Shown here piece after piece: positions 1 through 7,178 of a stretch of DNA of 7,926 bases. The stretch's first letter is position 1. Every line of letters begins with the position of its first letter. Source of the stretch: an uncultured Gammaproteobacteria bacterium (lineage in GTDB: Bacteria; Pseudomonadota; Gammaproteobacteria; CAIUAS01); NCBI GenBank assembly GCA_903897205.1, contig CAIUAS010000050.1:1-7926 (forward strand). Direction: 5' to 3'. The translations under genes were made by a program, and so were the position numbers. The notes beneath the pieces are model-generated. The model saw only the letters and a list, made by a program, of their open reading frames with translations, searched no databases and was not told where the DNA came from.

Positions 1-22
1 ATTACCTAATTGAGACTGAAAA

Positions 23-1618
23 ATGATAAATACACTGGGAGTTTTTCGGGTAATACTCATTGGTATCATGTTTGGTTTTTGTTTTTGGTTGCAAACACAT
101 ACGATCATTAGTGGCGATATCACCTGGTTAATGCAAGTAGGCAAACGCTTATTAGCAGGCGGTCATTATTATACGGATTTTTTTGAAGTTAATCCGCCGA
201 TGTGTATTTATATTTATTTATTGCCCGTTATTGCCAGCCAGTATTTGCATGTGAGTTTTATCACCACAGTCACTTTTTATATTTTTATTATCCTTAGCAT
301 TTCTTGGCTCGCCTGCCACTATTTACTTAAAAAAATATTACCTCGCTCAGCGAATATTATGCGCTACACTTTTGAATGCGCCCTTGCCTTCACTTATTTA
401 ATCTTACCGGCTTATGCTTTTGGCCAACGGGAGTATTTACTGGTAGTGTTGCAAATGCCTTATTTATTATTAATTGCTTTACGCCATCAGCAACAAAATA
501 TTAAAACTTGGCAAGCAATAACCATAGGTATTTTCGCTGCTATCGGTTTTGCCCAAAAGCCCTTTTTCTTGCCCGCCTGGTTTTTTCTTGAATTATATTT
601 ACTATTAAAAACAAAAAACTTAACAACCTGGTTATTTCGCCCTGAAATCATTACGTGTTTTTTTGTTTTTATGGCTTATGGTCTATCGATTTTATTATTC
701 ACCCCCGAATATATTACGCAAATATTACCCTTTATCACATCCATTTATTACCTAAATTTTCAAATACCGTTAGTCCTTCTTTTCACTCAGACTTTAGTTA
801 TCTTTAGTACGTTTTTACTCCTGTTTTATTGCTTCCTGCGCAAACAAGTTACCTATGGTTTCCTTACTGATCTTTTAGCCATAAATACTGTCTGCATGCT
901 CTTTATCTATTTAATCCAGCGAACGCCATGGTATTACCATATTTTACCAACCGTAATGCTCGGCAGTTTATTATTAATGCTAATAATTGCAGATTTTTCA
1001 CAAAAGAATAATTTGTTTAAACTAAAACAATTGAACTGGACTTTAATTAAGGTGAATTTTATTTTCATCTTTTTAATCAGCTTATGTTTCTTCCCTATTA
1101 TCACCGTTAGATATTTCACCACTATTAGTTTCACGGGAGCCAATAAATTTTTCACTAACCCTATTTATCTCCTAGCTAAAAAAGCAGCTGGCCAATCTAT
1201 TTATATTTTTACCGACAATATCGCTATCAACTATCCACTCATTGATTATTCAGGAACACACCCTACTTCGCGTTTTCCATGCCTATGGCTATTAACCGCC
1301 GCCCAAAAATTGGCTGGCCCTGAACAAAATGCGACCCAACATGCACTTGCGCACAAAATCATTGATTTCGTCATCACCGCCGATTCTAACGCTATCATAA
1401 AAAATAAACCGGCCTTTATTTTTATAGAACTGAGTCAACAGCTCTGGCTTATGCCCAAAAAAAATTTTATTCAACATACAACGCTCGCCTTGACAAGGCG
1501 CCCTACCCAAGCTTATTTAAAATTATTTTTACAAAATCAGCGATTCGCTAAGTTTTGGACGCATTATCGCTATATAGGCACCCAAAATTATTATGCCATT
1601 TATGAAATAAAAAAATAA
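23..1618 (+). CDS. Polytopic membrane protein, GT-C (ArnT/PMT-like) glycosyltransferase-like
   Basis: A 531-residue inner-membrane protein with about 11-12 hydrophobic segments (roughly residues 5-23, 62-80, 82-101, 117-133, 137-154, 166-196, 208-226, 247-272, 284-298, 304-323, 343-363), followed by a C-terminal region of about 165 residues that is probably soluble. The first loop after TM1 has GDITW (Asp32) and YYTDFFEVNPP (Asp52, Glu55, Pro58-Pro59). An acidic first periplasmic loop and a D...PP pattern are typical of GT-C enzymes, which move sugars from polyprenyl-phosphate carriers. Further conserved-looking motifs are FGQREY (133-138) and TPWYYHILP (301-309). I infer a GT-C fold; donor and acceptor are unknown, and a non-catalytic role is possible. 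The start ATG has a weak GAG at 12-14, 8 nt upstream. The gene is visibly AT-richer than fadE. Its promoter would lie left of the window. Confidence 0.75.
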   Translation: MINTLGVFRVILIGIMFGFCFWLQTHTIISGDITWLMQVGKRLLAGGHYYTDFFEVNPPMCIYIYLLPVIASQYLHVSFITTVTFYIFIILSISWLACHYLLKKILPRSANIMRYTFECALAFTYLILPAYAFGQREYLLVVLQMPYLLLIALRHQQQNIKTWQAITIGIFAAIGFAQKPFFLPAWFFLELYLLLKTKNLTTWLFRPEIITCFFVFMAYGLSILLFTPEYITQILPFITSIYYLNFQIPLVLLFTQTLVIFSTFLLLFYCFLRKQVTYGFLTDLLAINTVCMLFIYLIQRTPWYYHILPTVMLGSLLLMLIIADFSQKNNLFKLKQLNWTLIKVNFIFIFLISLCFFPIITVRYFTTISFTGANKFFTNPIYLLAKKAAGQSIYIFTDNIAINYPLIDYSGTHPTSRFPCLWLLTAAQKLAGPEQNATQHALAHKIIDFVITADSNAIIKNKPAFIFIELSQQLWLMPKKNFIQHTTLALTRRPTQAYLKLFLQNQRFAKFWTHYRYIGTQNYYAIYEIKK

Positions 1619-1697
1619 AATGCAGTCAATACCTGGTTATTAATCAGCGCCCATATCAGCAAAAGCACACATTGAGAAAAGCCTTAAAATACTAGGT

Positions 1698-1722
1698 TTA
1701 GAAAGAAATCTAATGTTAGAAT
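1698..1722 (+). promoter_or_regulatory. Possible fadE promoter/operator with overlapping inverted repeats
   Basis: The gap before fadE contains TTAGA (1698-1702), TCTAA (1709-1713) and TTAGA (1716-1720). TCTAA-TG-TTAGA is a perfect 12-bp palindrome at 1709-1720. It overlaps TAGAAT (1717-1722), a 5/6 match to a -10 box, which would start transcription near 1729, about 30 nt before the preferred GTG start. No good -35 box sits at the right distance, and the sites do not resemble the E. coli FadR operator. Promoter and operator function are inferred from sequence only. Confidence 0.25.
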
Positions 1723-1748
1723 GGCGCACGGTTTTGAAATTATACGTC

Positions 1749-1753
1749 AGGAG
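1749..1753 (+). promoter_or_regulatory. Ribosome binding site that decides the fadE start
   Basis: AGGAG lies 7 nt upstream of the in-frame GTG at 1761. It is the only strong Shine-Dalgarno sequence near the gene's 5' end. The in-frame ATG at 1713 is preceded only by AGAAAG, a much poorer site. Confidence 0.7.
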
Positions 1754-1760
1754 AAGTACA

Positions 1761-4193
1761 GTGGTTGCTTTAGCATGGTTTCTTGTTTTTTTTATTAGCG
1801 CAGGGATTTTAGCCTATCAGCGCGCTTCACTTGTCATATCAACAGTTAGTTTTTTCCTATTATTATTGCTGCATACTAAATTTGGCCATACAGGCAACCT
1901 TGGCTTAAGCATGGAGTGGTTGGTATTCTTCAGTATTGCTGCCTTGTTAAATATTTCTGCGCTGCGCCAACGTTTTTTTAGCCTACCCGCATTAACGATT
2001 TATCGTAAAGTAATGCCTAACATGTCGCGCACCGAACGCGAAGCTTTAGAGGCTGGCACTGTTAGCTGGGAAGCTGATTTATTTAGCGGCATGCCTGATT
2101 GGCAAAAATTATTGAATTTACCTAAAGCAACCTTAACCGCAGAAGAACAAGCTTTTTTAGAAGGGCCCGTTGAAGAACTTTGCCAGCTGGCTAATGATTG
2201 GGAAATTAACCATCAGCGCGCTGATTTGTCACCGCAAATCTGGCAATTTTTAAAAGACCAAGGCTTTTTTGCTTTGATTATTCCTAAAAAATACGCTGGC
2301 AAGGAATTTTCTCCTGCTGCACACGCTGCTATTTTAACTAAAGTTTATAGCCGCAATGTCGTTTTAGCCACTACCGTTGCAGTTCCTAACTCCTTAGGAC
2401 CAGCGGAATTACTGTTGCATTATGGAACTGAAGAACAAAAAAATTATTATCTACCTCGTTTAGCCAAAGGCGAAGAAATTCCCTGTTTTGCTTTAACCAG
2501 CCCTGAGGCTGGTTCAGACGCGAGCAGCATTCCTGATTTCGGCATGGTCTGCAAAGGTGAATTCGATGGCAAAGAAACCCTAGGCATGCGTTTAACATGG
2601 GACAAGCGTTATATTACCTTAGCACCGGTTGCTACGGTGTTGGGGTTAGCATTCAAACTCTATGATCCTAATCACTTATTAGGTACTGAAGAAGAGCTAG
2701 GCATTACCTGCGCCTTAATACCCACCAAAACTCCCGGCGTCGAAATTGGCCGGCGCCATTATCCAGGCGGTGCGCCCTTTCAAAATGGCCCCACGCAAGG
2801 AAAAGAGGTCTTCATTCCTATTGATTGGATTATCGGCGGCCCTAAAATGGCTGGCCAAGGGTGGCGCATGTTAATGGAATGTTTATCGGCTGGCCGTGCG
2901 ATCAGTTTACCTTCTAGCGCATTAGGCGGAGCCAAAGCCGCTGCCTTTGCTACCGGCGCTTATGCTCGCATTCGTAAGCAATTCAATCAACCCATTGGTC
3001 GTTTTGAAGGAGTGGATGAAGCGCTTGCTTACATAGGTGGATATACCTATATGATTGATGCAGGCATTAAATTCACGTTAGCTGCATTAAACCAAGGTGA
3101 AAAACCTGCCGTGGTCTCGGCAATTATGAAATACCATGCGACCGAAATGGGCCGCACTATTATCAATCACGCGATGGATGTGCAAGGTGGCAAAGGTATC
3201 TGCCTGGGGCCACGCAATTATTTAGCCAGCAGTTATCAAAGCGCACCTATTAGTATTACCGTGGAAGGTGCCAATATTTTAACGCGCTGTTTAATTATTT
3301 TTGGCCAAGGTGCAGTACGTTGTCATCCGTATATTTTAGCTGAATTACAAAGCGCACAAGAAACCGATCCACAATTAAGCTTGAAAAAATTTGATCAAGC
3401 TTTATTTGGTCACGCCGGTTTTATTCTCAGTAATTTTGTGCGTAGCTTATTTTTAGGTCTAAGCGGCGCTTATTTGGTTTTTGCGCCAGGTACTTATAGT
3501 AAGCGTTATTTTCAATTATTAACACGCTATAGCGCTGCACTGGCTTTTTGTGCAGACATTGCCATGATCACCATTGGCGCCGATTTAAAGCGCCGAGAAA
3601 AATTATCGGCTCGCTTAGGCGATATTTTAAGCATGCTCTATTTAGGCTCTGCTATTTTAAAACGACATGCCGATGAAGATTGCCCAACGACAGACAAACC
3701 GTTAGTCGATTGGACTTTACAAACCATTTTATACAACATCCAACAGCAATTTAGCGGCTTTTTAAATAATATGCCTAATCGGTGGTTGGCCCGCGCCTTA
3801 CATTTTATTATTTTTCCTTTAGGAAAATGCCGAAAGAGCCCCAGCGATAAATTAGGGCAAAAAGTTGCTGAATTATTAATTAACATAACTGATTCGCGCG
3901 CACGCCTCACGCACGGTATTTATATTAGTGATGATCAAAATAACCCCTTGGCTTTGCTGGATAAAACTTTAGTAAAAGTAATTGCGGCAGAACCTTTAGA
4001 AAAACGCTTACACAGTGCTCTGCGCGATGGTCATATTAGCGGACGCCATTTAGCCGAACAAATTAAAGCGGCGGTTTCTGCGGGCGTTTTAACTGAAATA
4101 GAAGCTGAACAATTACAGATTGCCGATGCCGCCCGTAAAGCAGTCATCGCGATTGACGACTTCGCGCCAGAGGAAATTGGCAGACATGGCTAA
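1761..4193 (+). CDS. fadE: Acyl-CoA dehydrogenase FadE
   Basis: FAD-dependent acyl-CoA dehydrogenase for the first step of fatty-acid beta-oxidation, making trans-2-enoyl-CoA; probably attached to the inner membrane. From the GTG start it has 810 residues (E. coli FadE has 814). Hydrophobic segments fill about the first 65 residues. Then come the FadE motifs KVMPNMSRTE, GPVEELCQLANDW, VPNSLGPAELL, the FAD/substrate-domain motif CFALTSPEAGSDA (about 242-254), GMRLTWDKRYITLAP, GGPKMAGQGWRML and QGGKGICLGP. ITVEGANILTR carries Glu502, the expected catalytic base. The FadE-specific C-terminal domain is present, ending DDFAPEEIG. An in-frame ATG at 1713 would add 16 residues, but GTG 1761 has the strong AGGAG site and gives an N-terminus that lines up with E. 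coli FadE. The stop overlaps the next gene by 8 nt. Intact and richer in GC than its neighbours. Confidence 0.97.
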   Translation: MVALAWFLVFFISAGILAYQRASLVISTVSFFLLLLLHTKFGHTGNLGLSMEWLVFFSIAALLNISALRQRFFSLPALTIYRKVMPNMSRTEREALEAGTVSWEADLFSGMPDWQKLLNLPKATLTAEEQAFLEGPVEELCQLANDWEINHQRADLSPQIWQFLKDQGFFALIIPKKYAGKEFSPAAHAAILTKVYSRNVVLATTVAVPNSLGPAELLLHYGTEEQKNYYLPRLAKGEEIPCFALTSPEAGSDASSIPDFGMVCKGEFDGKETLGMRLTWDKRYITLAPVATVLGLAFKLYDPNHLLGTEEELGITCALIPTKTPGVEIGRRHYPGGAPFQNGPTQGKEVFIPIDWIIGGPKMAGQGWRMLMECLSAGRAISLPSSALGGAKAAAFATGAYARIRKQFNQPIGRFEGVDEALAYIGGYTYMIDAGIKFTLAALNQGEKPAVVSAIMKYHATEMGRTIINHAMDVQGGKGICLGPRNYLASSYQSAPISITVEGANILTRCLIIFGQGAVRCHPYILAELQSAQETDPQLSLKKFDQALFGHAGFILSNFVRSLFLGLSGAYLVFAPGTYSKRYFQLLTRYSAALAFCADIAMITIGADLKRREKLSARLGDILSMLYLGSAILKRHADEDCPTTDKPLVDWTLQTILYNIQQQFSGFLNNMPNRWLARALHFIIFPLGKCRKSPSDKLGQKVAELLINITDSRARLTHGIYISDDQNNPLALLDKTLVKVIAAEPLEKRLHSALRDGHISGRHLAEQIKAAVSAGVLTEIEAEQLQIADAARKAVIAIDDFAPEEIGRHG

Positions 4194-4506
4194 TGAAATA
4201 AATAAGCACCCAGAACAACCGCCAATTTTACAAAAAATAATCCACTTGCTTGCCGAAAAAAACCAGCTAGCCTCCATTAACAAAATTTATTTATTTGGTT
4301 CGCGGGCACGAGGTGATGCTAGCGCCCGCTCAGACATTGATCTTGCTATTGCTTGCCCTAATGCTAATAGCAGAACCTGGCTAGACATTAAAGAAACTAT
4401 CGAAGAAACACCCACTTTATTAAAAATAGATATTCTCCGCTTGGAAGAAGCGACGCCTGAATTAAGAAAAAAAATAATTGAAGAGGGTAAAATTATTTAT
4501 GAATGA
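4186..4506 (+). CDS. mntA: MNT-type minimal nucleotidyltransferase, antitoxin of a HEPN/MNT pair
   Basis: A 106-residue protein of the DNA polymerase beta-like minimal nucleotidyltransferase family (HI0073/MntA type). The motif GSRARGDASARSDID (38-52) fits GSX10DXD exactly; Asp50 and Asp52 should bind metal, and Asp82 (in KIDIL) is the likely third carboxylate. In the studied Shewanella MntA-HepT system, MntA transfers AMP from ATP to a tyrosine of HepT and neutralises it; the same role is inferred here from the adjacent HEPN gene. ATG 4186 is preferred over the in-frame ATG at 4120: it gives the family's normal length and has GAGGA at 4170-4174, 11 nt upstream, whereas 4120 lies deep inside fadE without a ribosome site. 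It overlaps the fadE stop by 8 nt (ATGGCTAA), suggesting translational coupling. The catalytic core looks intact. Confidence 0.88.
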   Translation: MANEINKHPEQPPILQKIIHLLAEKNQLASINKIYLFGSRARGDASARSDIDLAIACPNANSRTWLDIKETIEETPTLLKIDILRLEEATPELRKKIIEEGKIIYE

Positions 4507-4900
4507 TTACAAAGTCAAACAAAGCTTGGATAGTTTAGGGAAGGCTTTATTAAGATTGGAAGAAGCTATTAAGATAACCCATCCCAATCCTTTAATTATC
4601 GACGGGACTATTCAACGGTTTGAATTTGTAATAGAACTCTACTGGAAAACCTTAAAGCGTTTATTAGCTGCCGAAGGTATCGAAGCCAACACCCCTAAAG
4701 ACGCCTTAAAACAAGCCTTTCAAATAAAATGGTTAACTGATGAAACCGCCTGGTTACAAATGCTTAATGATCGCAATGAAACCTCTCATATATACAATGA
4801 AGCCACTGCACTGCGGATTTATAATGATATAAAGCAAAATTATAAAGAATTAGCTGCTGTTTATCAAAAATTAATGACGTTATTTGCGGATAAGCTATAG
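4499..4900 (+). CDS. hepT: HEPN-domain protein, HI0074-like, toxin of a HEPN/MNT pair
   Basis: A 133-residue, mostly helical protein of the nucleotidyltransferase substrate-binding (HI0074) HEPN family. The family signature IQRFEFVIELYWKTLK spans 38-53. LNDRNETSHIY (89-99) contains Arg92, His97 and Tyr99, an exact RX4HXY motif: the R...H pair is the RNase centre of active HEPN toxins, and the Tyr is the residue AMPylated by MntA in the Shewanella system. It is therefore predicted to be an RNase toxin silenced by the preceding gene. Older annotation would call it a substrate-binding subunit, and a non-toxic role remains possible. ATG 4499 overlaps the mntA stop by 8 nt (ATGAATGA) and has GAGGG at 4483-4487. 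An in-frame TTG at 4478 would add 7 residues but has no ribosome site. The antitoxin-first order matches HI0073-HI0074. Confidence 0.88.
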   Translation: MNDYKVKQSLDSLGKALLRLEEAIKITHPNPLIIDGTIQRFEFVIELYWKTLKRLLAAEGIEANTPKDALKQAFQIKWLTDETAWLQMLNDRNETSHIYNEATALRIYNDIKQNYKELAAVYQKLMTLFADKL

Positions 4901-4945
4901 GGTAAATGGGGTGAAGCACAGTGCTTAAGCTAATTTACCTATTTT
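4901..4945 (+). terminator. Hairpin between convergent genes, probable terminator
   Basis: Immediately after the hepT stop, GGTAAAT (4901-4907) pairs with ATTTACC (4933-4939). Inside that, AAGCA (4914-4918) pairs with TGCTT (4922-4926) around a CAG loop. TATTTT follows at 4940-4945. It lies in the 53-nt gap between the + strand trio and the - strand trehalase gene, where a shared bidirectional terminator would be expected. The U-tract is short and the stem AU-rich, so efficiency is uncertain. Confidence 0.45.
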
Positions 4946-4953
4946 AATAGTGT

Positions 4954-6474
4954 TTACAGTCTATCTCTTGCTGGAACCTTGCTTAAAAAATCTAATAACT
5001 CTAAATAAACCCCATTCGTCCAACCAAAACCAACTTCATTACTCACATAACCAAACTGTAATGTATGTTGGACTTTGGCAGATATTTTACAGACATCATA
5101 TTTTTCAAAGATAGCGCCACAGCGAAAAAATTCATGGTTAATCACTTTTATAAACTTATAAGCTAAACGCTTTGCTGTTTTTATATAGCCGTAACGAGCC
5201 AAGCCTTTTATTGCAAAATAATGTAAGGGCGCCCAACCAAAGGGCGCATCCCATTGATTACCTGTCATATACGCGCTGGCTAATAACCCGCCTGGCGCTT
5301 CTAATGCAGCTAAATTTTGCACAACACGTTGTGCTTGTTCTTTAGACGCTATACCTGCCCATAAGGGATAAAAAGTAGTGGCAAAAATATACGGGCGCGT
5401 GCGTTGTTTTTTGACATGATAATCAAAATAATAGCCTAAATCATGATCCCAACAATGTTGATTAATTGACTTAGCACGTCTATCAGCAAGCATTAACCAT
5501 TCCTCACTCATACTGGATTTTTGTAAAATGTGATAAATGGTTGCAATGTCTTGTTCCATTTTATATAGCAGCGTATTTAAACAAACAGGAGCAAAACTAG
5601 TAATGGCAGCACCAAACGGACCATACTTGCTTGAGGGATCAAAGCCTGATTCGCGCGCACTACGATCGCCTTGATAAAAGGCAGGATACAATTCATTGGA
5701 TTCTTTATTATAAAATTTACGAAGACTATAAGCATGTATTTTATGGGTTGAATAATATGCTTTAACTCTTTGATAATGATCACGACCATGTTGATCTAAT
5801 TCACTATAAATAACTTCAGGTGCGGGTTGGTTACTTATCGCATAATAACGCGACAAATCACACCCATTAATTTTATGCGGTGGGCTTATCCAAAATTGAT
5901 AAAATTTATGAATGGCGGTTAATTGATTAGTCAGCCAAGCTTTATCTTGGATCTTATGATAAACCGCCAATATCATTTGAGTTAATAAAGGCGGGTGCGA
6001 ACGGTCTAATTGATAAGTTCGATTCGCATTTAATATTTTGCCGTAATGCTCAACTTGATAAACAGCATTCGCTACCATAGCCTGCGCCAACTGGATTTCT
6101 TCATTATGCAGCAAGCCTAATAAAATAAAAAAACTATCCCAGCCATACATTTCATTAAAACGTCCTCCTGGTACTATATACGGATGCGGTAAATACAATA
6201 AACCATGCTCTTTAACAGTGAGAACTTTATTAGGCAATCTTTGCAAAATCAATTGTTGATAATCGGTTGGCTGTAAAGCAGTTTGCAACTGCGATCTGAT
6301 AGCTTCTAAATTTTCGGTAGCAGAAACATAAATGATTTTTGCTTTATTTTGCGGCATTTTAGGATCAGAAACCGCTTGCAACAAATGATGATGCGAGCGC
6401 AGCAGCACCTTCCAAGATGTTTGGATGTATTGTTTAACGGCGGCTGTCACTTCATTATTTAATTTATAAAACAT
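4954..6474 (-). CDS. Alpha,alpha-trehalase, GH37, cytoplasmic type
   Basis: Hydrolyses trehalose to two glucose molecules. At 506 residues it covers the GH37 (alpha/alpha)6-barrel with both trehalase signatures: PGGRFNEMYGWDSF (102-115; the usual last Tyr is Phe) and QWDAPFGWAP (407-416). ESGFDPSSKY (275-284) supplies Asp279, matching the catalytic acid Asp312 of E. coli TreA, and FEKYD (456-460) supplies Glu457, matching the base Glu496. VGFGWTNGV (481-489) closes the active site. There is no signal peptide, so it is probably cytoplasmic like TreF rather than periplasmic like TreA. The start codon directly abuts the stop of the upstream gene (6475), with no clear Shine-Dalgarno sequence, so expression by translational coupling or reinitiation is likely. 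Nothing suggests damage. No trehalose transporter or synthesis gene is visible nearby. Confidence 0.95.
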   Translation of the reverse strand: MFYKLNNEVTAAVKQYIQTSWKVLLRSHHHLLQAVSDPKMPQNKAKIIYVSATENLEAIRSQLQTALQPTDYQQLILQRLPNKVLTVKEHGLLYLPHPYIVPGGRFNEMYGWDSFFILLGLLHNEEIQLAQAMVANAVYQVEHYGKILNANRTYQLDRSHPPLLTQMILAVYHKIQDKAWLTNQLTAIHKFYQFWISPPHKINGCDLSRYYAISNQPAPEVIYSELDQHGRDHYQRVKAYYSTHKIHAYSLRKFYNKESNELYPAFYQGDRSARESGFDPSSKYGPFGAAITSFAPVCLNTLLYKMEQDIATIYHILQKSSMSEEWLMLADRRAKSINQHCWDHDLGYYFDYHVKKQRTRPYIFATTFYPLWAGIASKEQAQRVVQNLAALEAPGGLLASAYMTGNQWDAPFGWAPLHYFAIKGLARYGYIKTAKRLAYKFIKVINHEFFRCGAIFEKYDVCKISAKVQHTLQFGYVSNEVGFGWTNGVYLELLDFLSKVPARDRL

Positions 6475-7101
6475 TTAGTAAGTTACGCTTTTCCAAAGAT
6501 TCTTAATTTTACTACTAAGCTTTTTTGCTTGTAACCCCATTTTTTTAAAGCGCTTGCAATTTGACTTAATTGATACTTGATAACTTTTGGGTAATGACCA
6601 AACTTCCGTGGGCCCACGGGGTTCAATCGGCAGCTGTCGCCCAAGGAGCAAAGCCTGTTCTTTGGCATATGCCCAATCGAGACGCCTGCCCGCATAGATT
6701 AATTGATAATCTAAAATAAACTGTAAACGACGTTGTGCAGTTGCTTGATATTTTCCTGCCGCCACCGAATCAATAGCCGTCAGTGCTTGCGCTTGTTTTA
6801 AGCAATATTTTATCAGTTGAATATTCGCTAAAGGATGTGGCTTATAATTGCTAGCCGCGCGCATTAGCCAAAACTTATAATTATTAATGTCATCGATTAA
6901 ATAGAAATATTCCGCTAAATAGTATTGCGCATCAGCGGAGTTGTTATATTCAGCCAATTCTTTAATAGCTTCAATCAACCTATCATATTTAGCTTTATCA
7001 ACTGCAAATAATTTTTTTGTTCTCACTAGTGTAGCAAATTTACAAATAATTATTGCAGCTTTACTAAATTGTGTCATTTCAGCGTAATCATCTAACCCCA
7101 T
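6475..7101 (-). CDS. Hypothetical helical protein upstream of trehalase
   Basis: I do not recognise this 208-residue protein. It looks largely alpha-helical and soluble, without signal peptide or membrane segment. Residues about 55-100 (ADAQYYLAEYFYLIDD..., then YKFWLMRAASNY, then PLANIQLIKYCL) have the spacing of small and aromatic residues seen in Sel1/TPR-like helical hairpins, but one degenerate unit is not enough to assign the family. The C-terminus (179-204) is a lysine/arginine-rich tail with about ten basic residues, which could bind nucleic acid or membrane. AGGG at 7109-7112 (reverse strand) is 7 nt before the ATG, a good start. The stop codon directly abuts the trehalase ATG, so the two are almost surely co-transcribed and may act together. 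The intact frame and good start support a real gene. Confidence 0.75.
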   Translation of the reverse strand: MGLDDYAEMTQFSKAAIIICKFATLVRTKKLFAVDKAKYDRLIEAIKELAEYNNSADAQYYLAEYFYLIDDINNYKFWLMRAASNYKPHPLANIQLIKYCLKQAQALTAIDSVAAGKYQATAQRRLQFILDYQLIYAGRRLDWAYAKEQALLLGRQLPIEPRGPTEVWSLPKSYQVSIKSNCKRFKKMGLQAKKLSSKIKNLWKSVTY

Positions 7102-7133
7102 AAATTAACCCTACCCTTGTAAATTTTAATTTT

Positions 7134-7139
7134 ATTGTA
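7134..7139 (-). promoter_or_regulatory. Weak candidate -10 box for the hypothetical-trehalase operon
   Basis: Reverse-strand TACAAT is a 5/6 match to the -10 consensus, about 32 nt upstream of the ATG at 7101, in an AT-rich stretch. No convincing -35 hexamer lies 16-18 nt further upstream, so the promoter is weak, activator-dependent, or not real. Confidence 0.25.
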
Positions 7140-7178
7140 TGGTATGTTATGCACTACCACAGCAAATTAAGGGAAAGG

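Noticed and set aside
934..1510. Reverse-strand open frames inside the membrane-protein gene (934-1155, 1292-1510).
   Set aside because: They lie wholly within a well-supported + strand gene and encode low-complexity products without domain signals; they are antisense shadows.
2386..3910. Reverse-strand open frames inside fadE (2386-2598, 3638-3910).
   Set aside because: fadE is certain across these positions, and the antisense products show no family features.
4120..4185. A longer mntA start at ATG 4120 giving 128 residues.
   Set aside because: The extra 22 residues overlap fadE coding sequence, have no ribosome site and do not look like the family; ATG 4186 gives the usual MNT domain length.
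4467..4481. An A8 run near the end of mntA that could promote ribosomal frameshifting into hepT, giving an MntA-HepT fusion.
   Set aside because: In the hepT frame a TAA lies at 4475-4477 just after the run, and in the third frame a TGA lies at 4479-4481. Slippage either way ends translation at once, so no fusion can form; the 8-nt overlap explains the junction better.
6102..6173. Trehalase inactivation through the Tyr-to-Phe change at the end of signature 1.
   Set aside because: The change is conservative, and both catalytic carboxylates (Asp279, Glu457) and signature 2 are intact, so the enzyme is expected to be active.
5577..6695. Alternate-frame open frames inside the trehalase and hypothetical genes (5577-5789, 6483-6695).
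   Set aside because: They are same-strand shadows of genes with strong motifs or a good start; no independent ribosome site or domain was seen.
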